DNA from: Auanema rhodensis | Taxonomy: Eukaryota > Nematoda > Chromadorea > Rhabditida > Rhabditidae | Reading direction: 5' to 3' | Length of the DNA: 64,000 nucleotides | Assembly: GCA_964057225.1 (NCBI GenBank) | Contig: OZ059896.1 | Span: forward strand, 9,920,001 to 9,984,000 | Position numbers and translations under genes: made by a program | Notes under the pieces: generated by a model | The model's input: the letters and a program-made list of their open reading frames with translations, nothing else | The model's database searches: none | What the model was told of the DNA's origin: nothing | Shown here: positions 13,464-28,900 of the stretch, one piece after another | Layout of the letters: the number at the start of each line of letters is the position of its first letter | How positions within the stretch are numbered: the first letter of the stretch is position 1

Positions 13464-16400
13464 TTAATGCATGGTAAGTAGCGCCAAGCTTGATAAAGGA
13501 CATGCCGCAAAAGCATTATGCTCTGTACGTACAGTTACTTTACTATCTTGTAATGTATCAGGCTGTGCAAAAACTATCTGCAACAAAACAGAATATTATT
13601 CATATAGTATATGTATTATATTTTTTTCAAAAAGATATACTAACCTGATCACGGTACATGCGTAGCTTCTGTTCGGCTACAAAAAAATTTTGTTGAATTC
13701 TCATGGGTTGTTCTCCTGCACGTATAGGTGCTACACATGTAGCCGGAAACGACATCAGATATTCCGTTCTATATATAGATATATATATTAAAATAAAGTT
13801 ATAATTAGAATTAAAAGATATATGTGTATCTTATAGTAATATTCAAATACAAGGTATTGAATAATATCATATAATACAGTATATACAGTAACACTAACCT
13901 ATCACTAGCTCTGAATCCGTGAAGCCAATCAGGATCTCCATTATCCACAACCCGTATGCGTTCTCCTAATTGAAGTGCTGGTCCACCATTTGGAGGGCAA
14001 TATTCATGAATGACTATGTGACCACCAAAATTAGCTAAAAATGTCTCTTATCAGAATTTAAAAATTAAAAAAAAGTTTTAATAACTATAGTATAGATGAA
14101 TTCATATAAATGTATAAAATTATTTTTATATTCTATATATATATATATATCAAATTATTAAATATATGTATACTTTCTCGTTTACGTAAGTAACTAATTC
14201 AATGAAATTAACTGGTTCAATAAGATTTAATTTATTGAAATTTGATAGAATATTTGAATATGTTGATGTATTAATCTTATTTATAATATAAACAAACTTT
14301 GTACTAACCTAAAGAAGCACTGCTTCTTCTACTAGTTACAGTACACGGACTACAACTGCGATCCCAATCAGAGAGATCGGATGCGCTGTTCTTAGCTCTA
14401 TACTCTCGGGCAGCCAGCTTGGACCCTAAAAGAAAAGAATTTGATAATAAAATGATTAGTTAATATACGGTATGGTTTATAAATAAAATTTCATTTCAGT
14501 AGTATGTAAGGATGGATGAATGTATTTGTATGGTGGATTATACTACTTTTATACAAAAATAAATGTAATGGTATCTTCGAAAGTTAAGTTATACAATTCA
14601 AAAAAATGAACAAAAGTTTAATAAATGATGTGTGAAAATATTTGCAATACTTTTAATTAATGTGTCGGGGAAATTAAATGAGGTCATAGAATAGAAAAGC
14701 TCCCCCCTCCCCCCTTCTTTCTCTCTCTCTCTCTCTCTCTCCCTCTATTCTCTACTTTCTCTTTACTCATCCAAGGCATTCGTAAGAGAGGGTGAAAAGA
14801 GGTAATTGATAAAAGAGAAATATACGAGAAGAGGGGGCATTTAGAAGGGTTTGCGCAAATATTCGACTTACGTAGGGGGCTTCGGTTAGCTGCTTGAATC
14901 TTAGGTGGCATTTCCTGATAATCAAGTGATAACGATTTCATCTGGGTTGTTAATTTTGGAGCTCGTCGGCGTCCTGTTGATCGACCTGAAAATAATTTTT
15001 CTTAAAAGAATACAAATTTATTCAAATATTTTGAATAAATTAATTCATTCTTTGAGTTTAAATATATTTTCTTACATTTTCTTAATGGTGATTTAGTACA
15101 TAATAAGCTCATGATAACTTAATTTTGTACACAAAACAACAATAAATATTGTAGTTGAAGAAAAAATAAAAAATGATGAACGAGTTGAGAATGAGTTGAT
15201 TAATATAGGGTCAGAAGCAGAAAAACGTATAATTGCTTGAGATCTGTGGATTTGAGATTACTCATATTTTCTCACTGCAACCTAATAAGCTCGTAGCACG
15301 AACAAGCCATCAGAGAAAATTTTGGTTTTGAAATCTGTTGGTCGCTGTTTCACTCTCGACTGCGTCTGATTCCCGGGCAACGAAAATACAAGTCAGTGAA
15401 AAAGGGATAAGCTACGTGAGGGGGGAGGAATATAAGAGCATTTACAGAAAATACGAAAGAAAATAAAGAAACTGATGATACGGATAAATAAGAAAGATTT
15501 TTTTTTTCAGATTTAAGAATCTTCTTATTGAGATAATGCAGAAAATATAGACTAAAGATGAAAAGTAGCTATGATCATGTAGGAATATTATCAAACATCA
15601 AGAATTGACGCAAATAGTTATATTTTTACTTCTTAATAGCTAAGCATAGAAACGAGGGAGTTCTTTATATTTTCGGATAAAATGGAGATAAAAGTATTGA
15701 TGAATCAGGTAGATTTTCGGGCTGATTAACTATTATATCCATTATTTATATGAGAAGATACTGAAATCCAAGATTCAGGAGTGGTAGACTAGGAACAATT
15801 CAGTTCAGCGAGGTATAATAGGGAGAGCGAAAAAATTTAAGTGAGTGAAAAGAAGTGGTTGAGCTGGAGACGAGGAGAGGCTATGAAAGAGAGATATTTC
15901 GGACAGCAAGAGAAATCGGAGGTTCTGATGGGAACCGGAAACTCTTTTTTTGAAATTATGAATGAAACCATTACGAAATATGAATATATTATATCAATAG
16001 TTACATGCTTAAAGAAGAATAAGAAGAAGAATAAGTAGAAGAAGCAGGAAAAGAAGAGGAAGAATATGCGGAAAAACATTTGAGAAGATAGGCACACGGA
16101 AGATCAGTATAATATTGAACTTTCTGCTCTTTCACCCGATTAAATGTATCCATCAAAGAATAAAAAGGACAACGAATACATGAAAGAATGAATTATCAAG
16201 ATTTAGGAGACCAGCAAGAAACAGAATGAGTACTAGTAGTGAATAGAGGTTGAAAAGAAATAATAAGAGGGGGAGGATAGAAAAGTAATAAAAGTCAGCA
16301 GGGTAAAAGAATAAGAAATATATGAAAAAGAGTAAAGAAACAAAGAAAGAATAGGAAATCAAATGATAGAGCGATGGAGAAGGAGCGAGGGTAGAAAGCA

Positions 16401-19400
16401 CGATGTGTTATAGTAAATCTAAGAGAAAGAGTAAAAGATCTAATAGGATTAGGATTTTGAGACTTGTCATTGAACGCCACGGATGAGAATCAAATGGGCA
16501 AAACTTGAAGATAGTTTGAAGAAAATTCAAAACAACCTAAGTTGTTCGTCGTAAGAAAAGGAGACATGTTATCAGTTCAATGAAAGCTGCAAAAAAAAAT
16601 AATTTCCAGTTTCTTTTTCTACAAGAAAAAAGAAAAGGTTTGAACAACAAAAAACAGATTGATAGATACTAATCTCGAAAAAAAATGAATCTCTGAATTG
16701 TGAAGAACTCTGAAGTATACATCATCTTATATAGTTTGAATATAATTTAAAAAAAAAACAGTTTTTATTATAAAAAAAATAGTTGTCATTTGATAAACTG
16801 TTGAGAATGGTAAAAAAATAATATGAAAAATAAGAAAGGAAAGAACAAGAGATGAGGGGGTGGAGATGGGAAAATTGAAAAAAATCAGTAGGAAACTATG
16901 CTAAAACGCCAAAAATGAAATATTAAATGCAAATACTTGCATTGGGATTTTGTAATTAATTTCAAATAATAAATATGAATTTGAGAAATATTTTTAAGAT
17001 TCTTAGAAAAATAAAGAAGAAGAGGTATGTACATATATTTCTATAAAACCTTTTAATCTTTCTCTATATACATATGTATTTTTTAATATTTATAAATAAA
17101 ATATAATATAATATAATATAATACATATATATATATATATATATATATATTAATGTATAAATGTAAATATAAAAAAGACAAACCAGCATTATCAAGATGA
17201 GGAGTTGAGCCCAACATAGGATCGTGATTGTTTGCCGTATTCATATCCACGTAACCGGAATCCTACAATGTATACTAAACGTAATTTTGTGGTATGATTC
17301 TCTTAAAAATATTCTGATTTTCGAATCAAGGTTACATAATTTTTGATTTTCTGAATATTTTTTAATATAATAATATTTATTATTCAAAATAATATCTTTT
17401 AGCCTTTTCAATATATTTGCTTAAATTTTGTTAAAGAAAAAATCTTTTTAGATGGATTGCTATCCAGAACACTCAACTTGAAAACTTTTTGCGTCAAACT
17501 TGTTAACAACTTAGATACATTTTCGATAGAAGTAATAGGTTCAAGTGGACATGTCTGACGTTCTTCCACTTCACATTCCGTGGATCATTTCTCTACCCAG
17601 CTTCTCACTCGCAAAAAAAATCGAAATTATGTTTTTTTTTTTTAAATTCTCACTTCTCACTGTTAGCTTTTCGCTATTTATTCAATATTATCAGTTTTCT
17701 TTAATCACCTGTAGAGATACTTGAGATAAGTTACGTGGACTTGGCGTGCCTGAGTCCAGGTTATTTGTTGAGGAACCTCGTCGGCCGTATTTTCCTGTAG
17801 CTTGCTTCAATGCTAGATATACGGGATCAATGGGAGTATCTGAAAAAAAGTATAATTTATATAAATAGTCAATACAATCAAACGAATAGTTTGTGAAAGA
17901 AATTAGTTTATACCGATTTTTGGTATGAGAAGTTAAGATTTCCTTGTAGCTGGGTTAGAAAATATTCTCATGGCTCTATTGCAAAACAAATTATTTTATA
18001 TTAAAAATTATATAAAATATATAATATGTATACATCTATTTTCATTATTTTTAATTTACGAAAAGTAAAAGAAAAAAAATACAACGAGGACAATTGATCT
18101 CTGACTTTGCAAACTTTGCTGTATACAACATCGTGCAAGCAATTGCCGTGAGTATTGGTGGTCAAATACAATAATTACGTAAATTTCTAATGATTAAATA
18201 TAATGAAGTGAATTATTTTTTGAATTTTCGATTATTTAAATATAATAGGTATGAATATTTATCAAATCACGACTTAGAGACCAAAGAGTTGCACAATAGA
18301 ATATAGAATATTTGTATGGCTTCTCTTCGATGGAAGACTTAGTATAATTGTGTCGAAAAAAAATTATTCGGCTTCATATTTAGAAATTATTTTGAAATAA
18401 AAACTTTCTTTAACCTCCTATCTCATTTACGTAAAGTATAGAGAGATGTTCTGAGATTTGTTTGAAAGTAATAAGAGAAGACGAGTTGAGGATTCTAGAT
18501 TCTTAAACTACTAGATTTACAAGTTTTACTGTTAATGATTAAAGAATAATATATACACGAATTATTTATATAATAAAGAGATATATGTATATGTATACAC
18601 ATATTTATGTGGAAATATAAAAAAATTTTTAAGACATTTCTTGGTAAATATCTATGTAATTTATATCATATCATGACATTATTCTTTTTCATCTTTTAAA
18701 TTATTAATTTTATAAATTCATAGTAGTTGTTTAACTCTGATTTCCTAAAGCGTTTGGAAACGTTTTGACATTCCCTAAGTTAAACTGTTATCTACATTCT
18801 TCTCATTTTCAATCTTTTCATTTGAGATTCATCTAAATCCTTTTTCTTCGGAACAATTTGCCATACTTGTCAATGCCATCAGACAACTACGTTCTTCAAA
18901 ATTCAATTTAATTTTTTCGTAAGCCTGAAATAAGAGAAAAAGATGACAAATGCATCAGAATTGAATAAATCAGATTCATAGAGCAATTGTTTTTCTTTTT
19001 CTTTTCTTTTTTTATTTTGTTTAATGTAATTTTGATATTTGAAGATTTCAATATGATCTCAAAATAGGTTTGGCTTTAGCTTCAATTTTCATCTTATATT
19101 ATTTGTTTTATTAATATAATACAATAAACAAATAAAATGTTTAAATCAGAGCAGTTGTACTTGAGTTTGATGATGATTTTTGGTCAACTTTTTCTATATA
19201 AACTTATTCTATAAATTTTGTAAATGTTTTAAATAATATTATTTGTATTGAAGACTAAGTATAAACTTATTTAATTGTTCTTCCCTATGTATATCAAGTG
19301 CATTACGTAATATTCGTCATTGTTCTTGTCCGTTTAGTATGTTGAAAAAAGTTTAGGAACATAGGAAATAAAACAAAAATTATTAGTTATAGTTTTAGGT

Positions 19401-22400
19401 TTGAACTAGGAAGAGAAACGAAGCTTTTGACTTTGAGCAATGAGAAGAATTAATGAAATATTTATGATATATAGCTAAACTAAACTTGTCGATTTAACAG
19501 AATAATTTCGCCTACTCTAACCATTAAGCTGAAGTTTGAAAGTGTAAGAGATAGAAAGAGAGAGAGAGAGAAAGCATGTGAGAGAGAATAAGCAAGAGAG
19601 AGAGAGACTGGAAAATACCTTAAAGCCTTTTTCCTTACTGCTTTTTCCTTTCTCGCTTTCCGACACAACGTCGCTATGCTCTTCTCGCAAACTCTTTTCT
19701 TTTCCTCTTTCTTCCTAATACTCATTCACGAAATAAAAATACTTTCTGTAGTATTACAGCAAACGTTCACAACCTTCTTGTTTCATAGACTTAATTGTCT
19801 TTTTTTTTCTCTTCAAGAAAAAGATAACATACATAGGTTGATCTCTGAAGCAAACCTTAGGAAAAAACTCAGGAAAAAGAACCGTGAAAAACAAAAATTA
19901 GCCAAAAATCCTTCATGCGTCAATTGCTATGTATAAATTTTAAAAAATGAGAAGTTTTTCTATCAAAGATTTATGAAATGGTGTATTTAATATGTTGTTT
20001 GAGGTGAGATCGTTTGTTGCCTGGGACAAAGTTGTCAAGAAACAGCATAGTTTCAAATGAGAATTCATAAATTATTGTATAATTTAGACTTCTAGTATGG
20101 TATCGTTTAGCAAATATTATATTTTTGTATATTCCAATAAATATTCTATTTATACTAGATGATTGTATAGTATATCCTATATAGGTTTCCGTAATAGTCA
20201 ACAAGCATACTACATAACAGTTGACATGTAAGCTTGAACTCATATTCAAAAAAAAAAAATTGCTGTGTTATATAAATAAAATTACTATAACATGAGTATA
20301 ATTATAAGAATATATTTATATAAAAAGCAAAAATTCTTTGCTTTCTAGGTTGAATTGAAAAAGCAACAAAACATGCGAAAGTCTGTGAATTCAACATGAT
20401 AGTTACGCAATACTTATCCACAATCCTTGTGAATATATATGATTTTTCGTTTGTTTTCAATTCAAATTTGTAGAAGCAATTCCAGAACTATATATATATA
20501 TATATATATGTATTTGTATATATGAACTAGTAAAAATATATATCAACTCTTTTATAATTGATTAATTATAATAACAAAAAAAAATGTTGTAATCTTATAT
20601 ACATATGAATATTTTTTTCATTTTTTTATTTCATAATTAAAAAAAAAAGAAAGAAATGACAAAATATTCAGCTTATTTGTAGTATCTTGTTACATCTGTT
20701 GACTTATTCTTATATAAAGAATCAGAAAAATATATGCAGAGTGCATGAATCAGAACAATAATTTTACCTTTTTTATTTCCAAAAATAAAGTTGCTGACGT
20801 AAAAGCTTTACCAATACTTTAAAGTAATATCTTTTCGTCTTCGAATTGTTTTTATTTTCTTCGAAATGGCCATTTAGGGCGATGTTTAAAGATTGTTTTT
20901 CTTTAACAGTCCCCAATGAATAATGAAAGATTAGAATGTCTTTCTTTTCTTTTTCTTTTTTTTTTGGGAAAAAGTTTAAAACAATTATTGAGAATGTATA
21001 AACTTAAATTTCAAATGAAATATTAACAATACTAATTATACTAATTATGTGTTTGTATACTATTACTTACTTCTCTATTCAATCTTAAAATAAGTAAATA
21101 GGATATTAAAAGCTATAAGGAAGTATGAAAGTTTGTTCTAATTTTCATTTCAATTTTCAAAGAAAAAAAAATTACATATCTATTCTTTTCAAATAAAATG
21201 AATAAATAATGATATGAATTATATTTTTCTTTTTGACATGGCTTAGTTCCATTTATAATTTTTGAAAAAAAAAAGATTATTTATAAAACACGTTTACATG
21301 AATATTATTTCTACTAATTAGGTTTAAAATAATTTTCCAAATATCCAATGAAGATGACGTTGACTGATTTAAATGCTTAGAATGAAAATGAAAGGGGTAG
21401 GACGACAAGTAGAGGACAAAATGGAAGCTAGATGTATATGTATATATTCTTATGAACGAATAACATTAACATGATAGTCTAATAGAATAAAAATTTTATA
21501 AAAAAATTGAATAAAAAAAAATTTTTTTTTTGTCTTCATGGTATGTTTGTTATATTATATTTGAAAATGAATCATTTTCATAAATACATACATATATTTC
21601 AAATAGAAATACTATTTGTATTAAAATCATCAGGAGAGATTGAAAAGAAATATATTTGTTATATTATGTTTACATATAATTATTTTATTAATTGTATTTA
21701 ATGTTTGGGAAAAATAATATTTTAAAATCATACTAACCTTCAATTTCTCTGCTTGGCGTACTTTCGTTCGAATAATGCATTTCACGTTCTCTCTGAAAAC
21801 GGGTAGCTAGATCAGATTGATGGGCTCGACGTAAAAATCGGCGAGGTATATTAGGATTCGACATAGGTTGTGATGGTGAGTATGATGACAGAGCTTGACC
21901 ATTATGAACTGCTCTAGATGCTGCAGTAGAGGGACTGCATGTTGCCATAGATGTTGATGTCATAACGCGTGAACGGACACGCTGCTGAAACTCTTTGGCA
22001 TCAGAGTTTCCGACTACCATCGTGCTATACAGATCTGGCTCGGATTGACGAGCGTACAGATGATAGCCTGATGGTGATACAACACTTGCAGCAGATAATA
22101 TGCGGTTTGGACGAGATGGCAAAGTTCGCCGATCTCGTTTAGGAGATATGTGGGGTGCCGTTGTAGATGGCACAGCTTGCGTTTGAATTCCAAGCATTGG
22201 TACAGACATTGGAGTTTGAGGAAGCGACATACGCCGTCGATTAATAGTAGTTGTTGACATTTTTAATCAAAATAACTAGAAAATAATTTTTGGAAGAAGT
22301 TTATAGGCTGAAGGGATAAAATGTGCAGACAATAAAGCCCTACAGATTGGTGATAAAATAATATTATAGAATGAATATGTATTGGTCTGTAGTATATGAC

Positions 22401-25400
22401 TTTGCAGAAGTACTGTGATCTTTGTAACAAAGTTCAGATGCCTTCGTGAACACAGCCAAGGGCTGTTGAGGGGGAAAACGAAGGCTGAGCCTGTCGAATG
22501 GAATGCTTGAGCTACCACCCTCACGCCAAGTAGGCGTGGCTAATCTTATACATGAAATGAAGGCGTTGAGAGTAAAGAGAGGATAGGGAAATTTCAGAAG
22601 AAAGTAATTGAGAGAGAGGAAGGGAGAGAGGGAGAGGGAATAAAACGAACAAGAGTAGAAAAGGCTAAGAATATATGTATTGGGCCAAATATGATTAGCT
22701 ATTCGTTAAAAAGGCAAAAATAATTGATATTCAAGCAGGGGAAGACGAGTTTTTTGTCTCCAAAGTTGTAGTTCCCTATTATCATTGAAGCTGTGTTAAA
22801 TTTTGATCGTTTAAACCTATTTTTGCAACTTGAAAATTTTCAAATTCAAATATATAATTTGAAGAATAGAGCATGAAAAATTGCTCTTAGTTATCACTTT
22901 AGATCATCTATGCTCCTGTGCGAATTTAAAGCAAAGATAAGTATATGGATAAGATTTAAAATTTTATTTCCAAAAATTATAAAATATTGGCAGTTTCCGG
23001 TGTTTTTTTCTTGCTTTTTCAGCAATTTAAGCCAATTATCGTCGTTTTCTTCTCTTACATATGTTAAAAAGAAAATTAGAAGTTAAGCATGTATGTATGT
23101 TCAAATGGCAACTCATTCATACAAGTTTTTTGAAGGAAACTTATACAAACCATCATTGAAAGTCGTTGAATAAGTTATGTGACCAAAGATTTTATATCTA
23201 ATCTTAAATTCCATATTAGAATCATATGGGTTAAAGTTAATGCTGAATGATTAGAAAGTTTTGGAGCTAAATATGTTGTAGAAGATCAACATCTTTCTGA
23301 TTTTCAGATAAGAATTTGAATTAGAATGCCCTCAAAGATTTCAAACATTGACTTTAAAGAATGAGATAATAACTAAATACGGAAAGATATCAAGCATTTC
23401 CTATTTCCATTGAACTTTTCATTTCCTGTCTTCATTCATCGTTCGTTCTTTTTCTCTTTGTCATTCAATCACATAACTTTTTTGCATTTGAAGAAGACAC
23501 TTTATCTCGATTATTGCGATCAATTGAGCTTTTCAAATAGTGGCTAAACGTTTAGTTTAAAGAAAAAATAATAAAATTCTTATAGTCACATATAGTATAC
23601 ATATATATTTTTCGTTTTTTTTTACATATATGTGCAAATATCTGAAGAAAAAATAAATTGAGCACAAGAAATATCCAAGATTACTGAACTCAGTAATTTT
23701 CTACCCGTCCTACGGATGTTTTTGTTTCCTCTGCTTTGGATGGGGGGGGGGAGGGGTAATACAAGGCTTCATTCGAATGTTGAAGGACCTGGATCAAATT
23801 AGAAAATTTTTGCTCCACATAAAAGAGGAAGACAACGAGAACTGGATGATCCCAAACGAATAGTTATACCGCATATGACAGATATGAAAAATATTCAAAT
23901 TGTGATCACAATATTTCATAGTCATGTAGCATATAAAGCGGTTTCTAATTGCTTTATTCGTCTCCATTTCGGCATTTTTTATTTGTTGCTGGCTACTTTG
24001 AGTTTTTAATGGACCAAAATTGAAAAATCATGCAAACGTCTAGAGCCAGCCTTTATTGCCATTTTGGACTTCTGGCCTTCTGATCCTTAGAGACTAATAG
24101 AGGACGGAGCGATTATGTTTTACGAGTATTCACTCAAAATGCTGAATAACATCAGAAGCTCAACTTGATCTGATGAAATCTTCGCCAGTATTCAGCTTGG
24201 AACAATTTGTGCTTCCTTTTTTTGCTGCGATTTCCCACACTTGTCTCATTAAAGCTTGGTACTCTCCCTTTTTCTCGAAGTCTGTTCATTAGGTTCATCT
24301 TTTAAACTTTAAAAAATTATATTTTTCTCTTTAAGTGTTTGAACAAAACTTTTTATATTTTATAGAAAGTATATATATATCTTCAAAATACTCTAATATA
24401 TATCATAATTCAATGTCCGTATGCAAATGCATATTTTCGTTTCAGTTTTCTATATTATTCCAAAAAAAAAATTGTAGCCAGTATAGTTCTTTCGAAGAAA
24501 CAAGATGATCATATAATCATCATCCCCTATATTAATTCCACCTCCGCATATTTTATCCAGGAATGTTTGATGTTCTATTTGGATCTTCGTACTCTCTCTC
24601 TCTTTCTTGTTCTCTCATTCTCTCCATCTCGCTCTTTCCCTCTTAATATCTGTATCTATTTCTCTTTCTGTTACTTCTTCTTTCTTTTCTTTTTTTTTCC
24701 ACTCACATATTTTTCTTATAATTCACCTTTCGGGCCTACACTTTAGCATTTCCTTCTATATCATCTGAACTTCTGTCTTTAATTTAAACTTTCATACGGC
24801 AAAATAACTAACCAACGTGCAATGTTGTTTGTTAGTTTCAAAGTGTATTTATAGAACCTTTTCAAGATTTTCAAGATGATAATGAATTTGAAAACAGATT
24901 TTGAGGAAAACTTTCAGTATAATTCCGAGAAGAGAAATTTTACAGGTTTTACAGATAAAGAATATTTTTTAAACCGTAGCTCCCATCATTGAGGCTTCTT
25001 CAAAAAAACAAAAAATTTTTTTGGTTCAAAAAGTACAAAAAATGGATGATGTAAGAAAAAAATTAGCCAAAAAAAAAAAAAAGAAATATACATATGCATT
25101 CATATTCATTCATATGCATATATACATATACATATATATATGTATATGTACATTCTCTCTGTGTAATATCAGATTTCTATATCAAGAATAGATTGTCATT
25201 TACATCTCAATAACTGCTTACTTTCCTCTTCTTATATTAAACTCTAACGATCATATTCCTAATCATTCAACACATAAAATTAGAAGATAAAAATAAAGTT
25301 CAGAATTATTTGAGGCGGAAGCAAGAGGTAGAACAGTTTATTTTCATATATGCATCCATATATTCTTGTTTAATAGCTAAACTTAGACATATTTTTCTCA

Positions 25401-25890
25401 TTTCCCTTATTATCATATCTTTCTTATAGTTATTTTGTTATAAATAGATATATTATTAACTTTTAGATTATGTACATACTATGTATTGATGTGTCTATAT
25501 GTATATCTGAATATACATATGTATGTATATGTACATCATGTACATGCATATACACATATGGTCAAAATATATAAGAAAATCGAAAGAAAAATAATAATAA
25601 TAGAATAAGAATACTTTTTTTTTCTTGTAAATGATGCAAATGTAGAATACAATATAGGGATATATACTTAAATATCTCTATATATATGTATTATAAATAA
25701 ATATAATATATCAAAGATTTTGAGAAGATAAAAATAAAAATAGATATTTCTATATAAGAAATAAAAAAGAAAATGTTTGGCCTAACTATTATCTTTAATA
25801 GCTTATTTAGAAATATTATACGTATCAAGTATTATTCATACTTTTACTAATATTATCTAATTCCTAGATTAAGATATAACAACTCCTCCA

Positions 25891-25921
<31 letters not shown>

Positions 25922-28900
25922 TACCTCTTATTGTCGAATTGTGTTCAATTTCAATAAACTAATAACTATATAAGTATAATTAGAACTAACCACTGTTCTA
26001 TGGAGTGGCAGTTTGAAACGATGAAGACCCTGTACAACTCGAAATGCTGCTGACCATTTTCGACGAGCATGGTTAGCCGTGACCGCATCGCTTGGCGTAG
26101 ACTCTTTTGAGCTCATTGACTCAGATGTTTCTGGAAAACAAGAAAAGTATAATATATCATGAAAGTATAACATATAGTCTAAATGTGAAAAGAAATAAAT
26201 CTTGGATATGTTAAATTTTTAAGATAAATGTTGTTTGAGTAGTTTCATACAACTCTTCCTTCAAACTGAGAATCATAATAATATTTTGAATTGGAAGAAA
26301 TAAATGCAAAAATTTATCAAATATTTATTAATCCGTGTTGAAACTAAGTTGAAGTTTTGTAATCAAAGTTATGATCTGTGAACTTTGCGTTCCATCTTCA
26401 ATACTGAACATACATATGCATTGATTGACTCTCGTATGTATTTTATATATAATTAGAGATAATTTGTCTTATAGTTTGAAAGCTTTTTATTTCTAAAGTA
26501 AGTTGTAAAGATTAAAAACCATAGTTATTACATTCTATTCTAGGTATTGAATAAAAACATTTTAGAAAAGCATAATGTTAAAGAAATGAAATTGCTCTAT
26601 TGAAGTAATTAGGACATTAGTAGATGCTTGTATGTGCCACCGAATGAAACATGACTTTAACTGAACTAGTCAATAAAAGTATTGATGCATATACATATAC
26701 TAAAAGAAACTGTATGATATAAATAGATAGATGTATATATAAATTGATAGATAATTCAGTAAAATCAAAAAAAAAAGTATAATTATATGATAAATGACTA
26801 TATATATATATAATCTCTATTTGCATATATGTATAGAGATATCAATAATATTCAATGTTAAAGTATTCAATAAGTCATACATGTTTCGATGTATATAAAC
26901 ATTTCCGTATTTATAGAATGACATCAACGAAATATTAAAAAAAACGGGAGAATATGAGTGTCAGAGACATTGAGAGAGAAAGAGAGAGAAGAGAGAGAGA
27001 GAGAGGAAGGGAGAGAGAGAAGAAAAAAATCAAATGAGACGTAACAACTGTTTTAAAGGAGTCTAGTATGAAATCTCAGACAATTTTCAAAATACTGCTT
27101 CACGTTTGTCATGCAGTGCAACCGTAGTCATTAAGTAATTGTAATAATAACTCTTTTGAATGCCAAAAAGTTTATATTTTTCGAGTAAGCAACCACTTGG
27201 TGCGCATACACTTCAACAATATTTGACGGAAGTTGTCATTTTTGACATTTTCACGTTGGGTTTTCACGCGATAATGTATCAGAAAATCAAATAATCTCAT
27301 ATCTTAGTTATTGATATAGATAGAAATGCTTGAAAATAATTAAAAATTTTACTTTAATAAAAGTTTTTATAAGGTAATATATTTCTGAGAATTTATTACT
27401 AAAATCATTAATAGCGTGAAGAAGAAGAAAAAGAAAAAAACCGTTTGGTTATGATACTATGTTTGAAATTTATAAAACTAACAAAACTTAAACGATTGAA
27501 TTACAAATAAGCTATAAGAAAAGTTTTATATATAGAAAAATAATGGATGGGAAAATGATGCTTGGACGGGATGACCATAAAGATAAAAAAAGAATACAAA
27601 GATACAAAGAGTGAAAATGAAATTGGAGAATGTTTTGAATGAAAACAAGGATCAGATGAAAGTTATAATGATCCAGTAAGCTTGCGGTAATGAACATACT
27701 AGAAAAAAGTACTGAAAGCGATAAGTGAAAGCGATAAGTAAAACAAGGAAAACGAGCAAGAAACAATTTTCTTGTACTATTTTACGATAATGTCTATTTC
27801 ATTTTTCAACAACATTACGATTTATGAACATTGTAATAGAGTAAAGTTAAAAAATAAATAAATAATAACTAATATCTAATTAAGTAAAAAGTACTTATAA
27901 CATAAATTAATTTATTTTTAATTTATTATATTATAATTATTAAAATCTAATGAAATGATTTAATATTATAAATTATGTAAAATGAATATCCGGTCAAAAT
28001 AAAGAAGCAACACACACACACATGCACATGCACACACACACACACATATACACAAAATCATCTACTTTTTCATATTCATCATTGGTAGTTTTTATAAGTG
28101 TTTTTCGACATCATTCAAAATTTTTCTTTGGTCCGGAAATGAAAGTTCAAGTATTCTTAGAAAAAGATTTTCAAATAAAATTATTAACATTTTATGAATA
28201 TATTTTAAAAACTATAAGAAAACACATAAATTAAATTGAATTGAACTATATGAGAAGCAATAAGTCATGTTGCTTCGAAAGTTTAAATAAAGTATGTTTG
28301 AAACGTTTGCATATTTAAACTTAAGGCTTATTTAATACAAAACAATATGAAATATTATTTTGTATAACTGTTTGAGATTTCATTTGAAAGTTTTGAAAAG
28401 TTACTTGCGATTGTTTTTGTTATTGTCAAAGTTCAAAAGAATAAAAAACAGCGAAAGTCAACAATAATGAAGTTTTCTAAGTTAAATTATTTTACTGAGG
28501 TATACATATTTCAAAAATATAATAAGTTTGAAAATCCAATAGAATATGCTCCAATATGATAAATCTGGTTAGGCAAGGAATTGAAAAGGGGAAGAAGAAA
28601 TGAAAAAATGTTGTCAGACTATATTTAATAAGAAATACTATAGCAATGAAATGACATATAAACTATAATATAGTCATCATTTCTTGAATACAAATTAAAA
28701 AATTGAACTTTCAAAACTTCAAAAAGGCTGCAGCTGAATTGAACTGGAGTTACAACTCATACCTAAGCATATTTAATAAAATAAAATGAAATTTTTATTT
28801 AGAATGAAAACGACTATTTTACAAAACCTATTGCTTCCACAAAAAAATATTGTGTTTAGAGCTTACAGAAACTGACAAAAATGGCACATCAGCCAGCTGA

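Noticed and set aside
15837-16480. Several open frames on both strands rich in F, L, K and E
   Set aside because: The DNA is a polypurine/polypyrimidine stretch. Frames stay open by composition and match no family; intronic.
23741-23755. G-rich run (possible G-quadruplex)
   Set aside because: A single homopolymer-like run with one interruption, not four separated G tracts.
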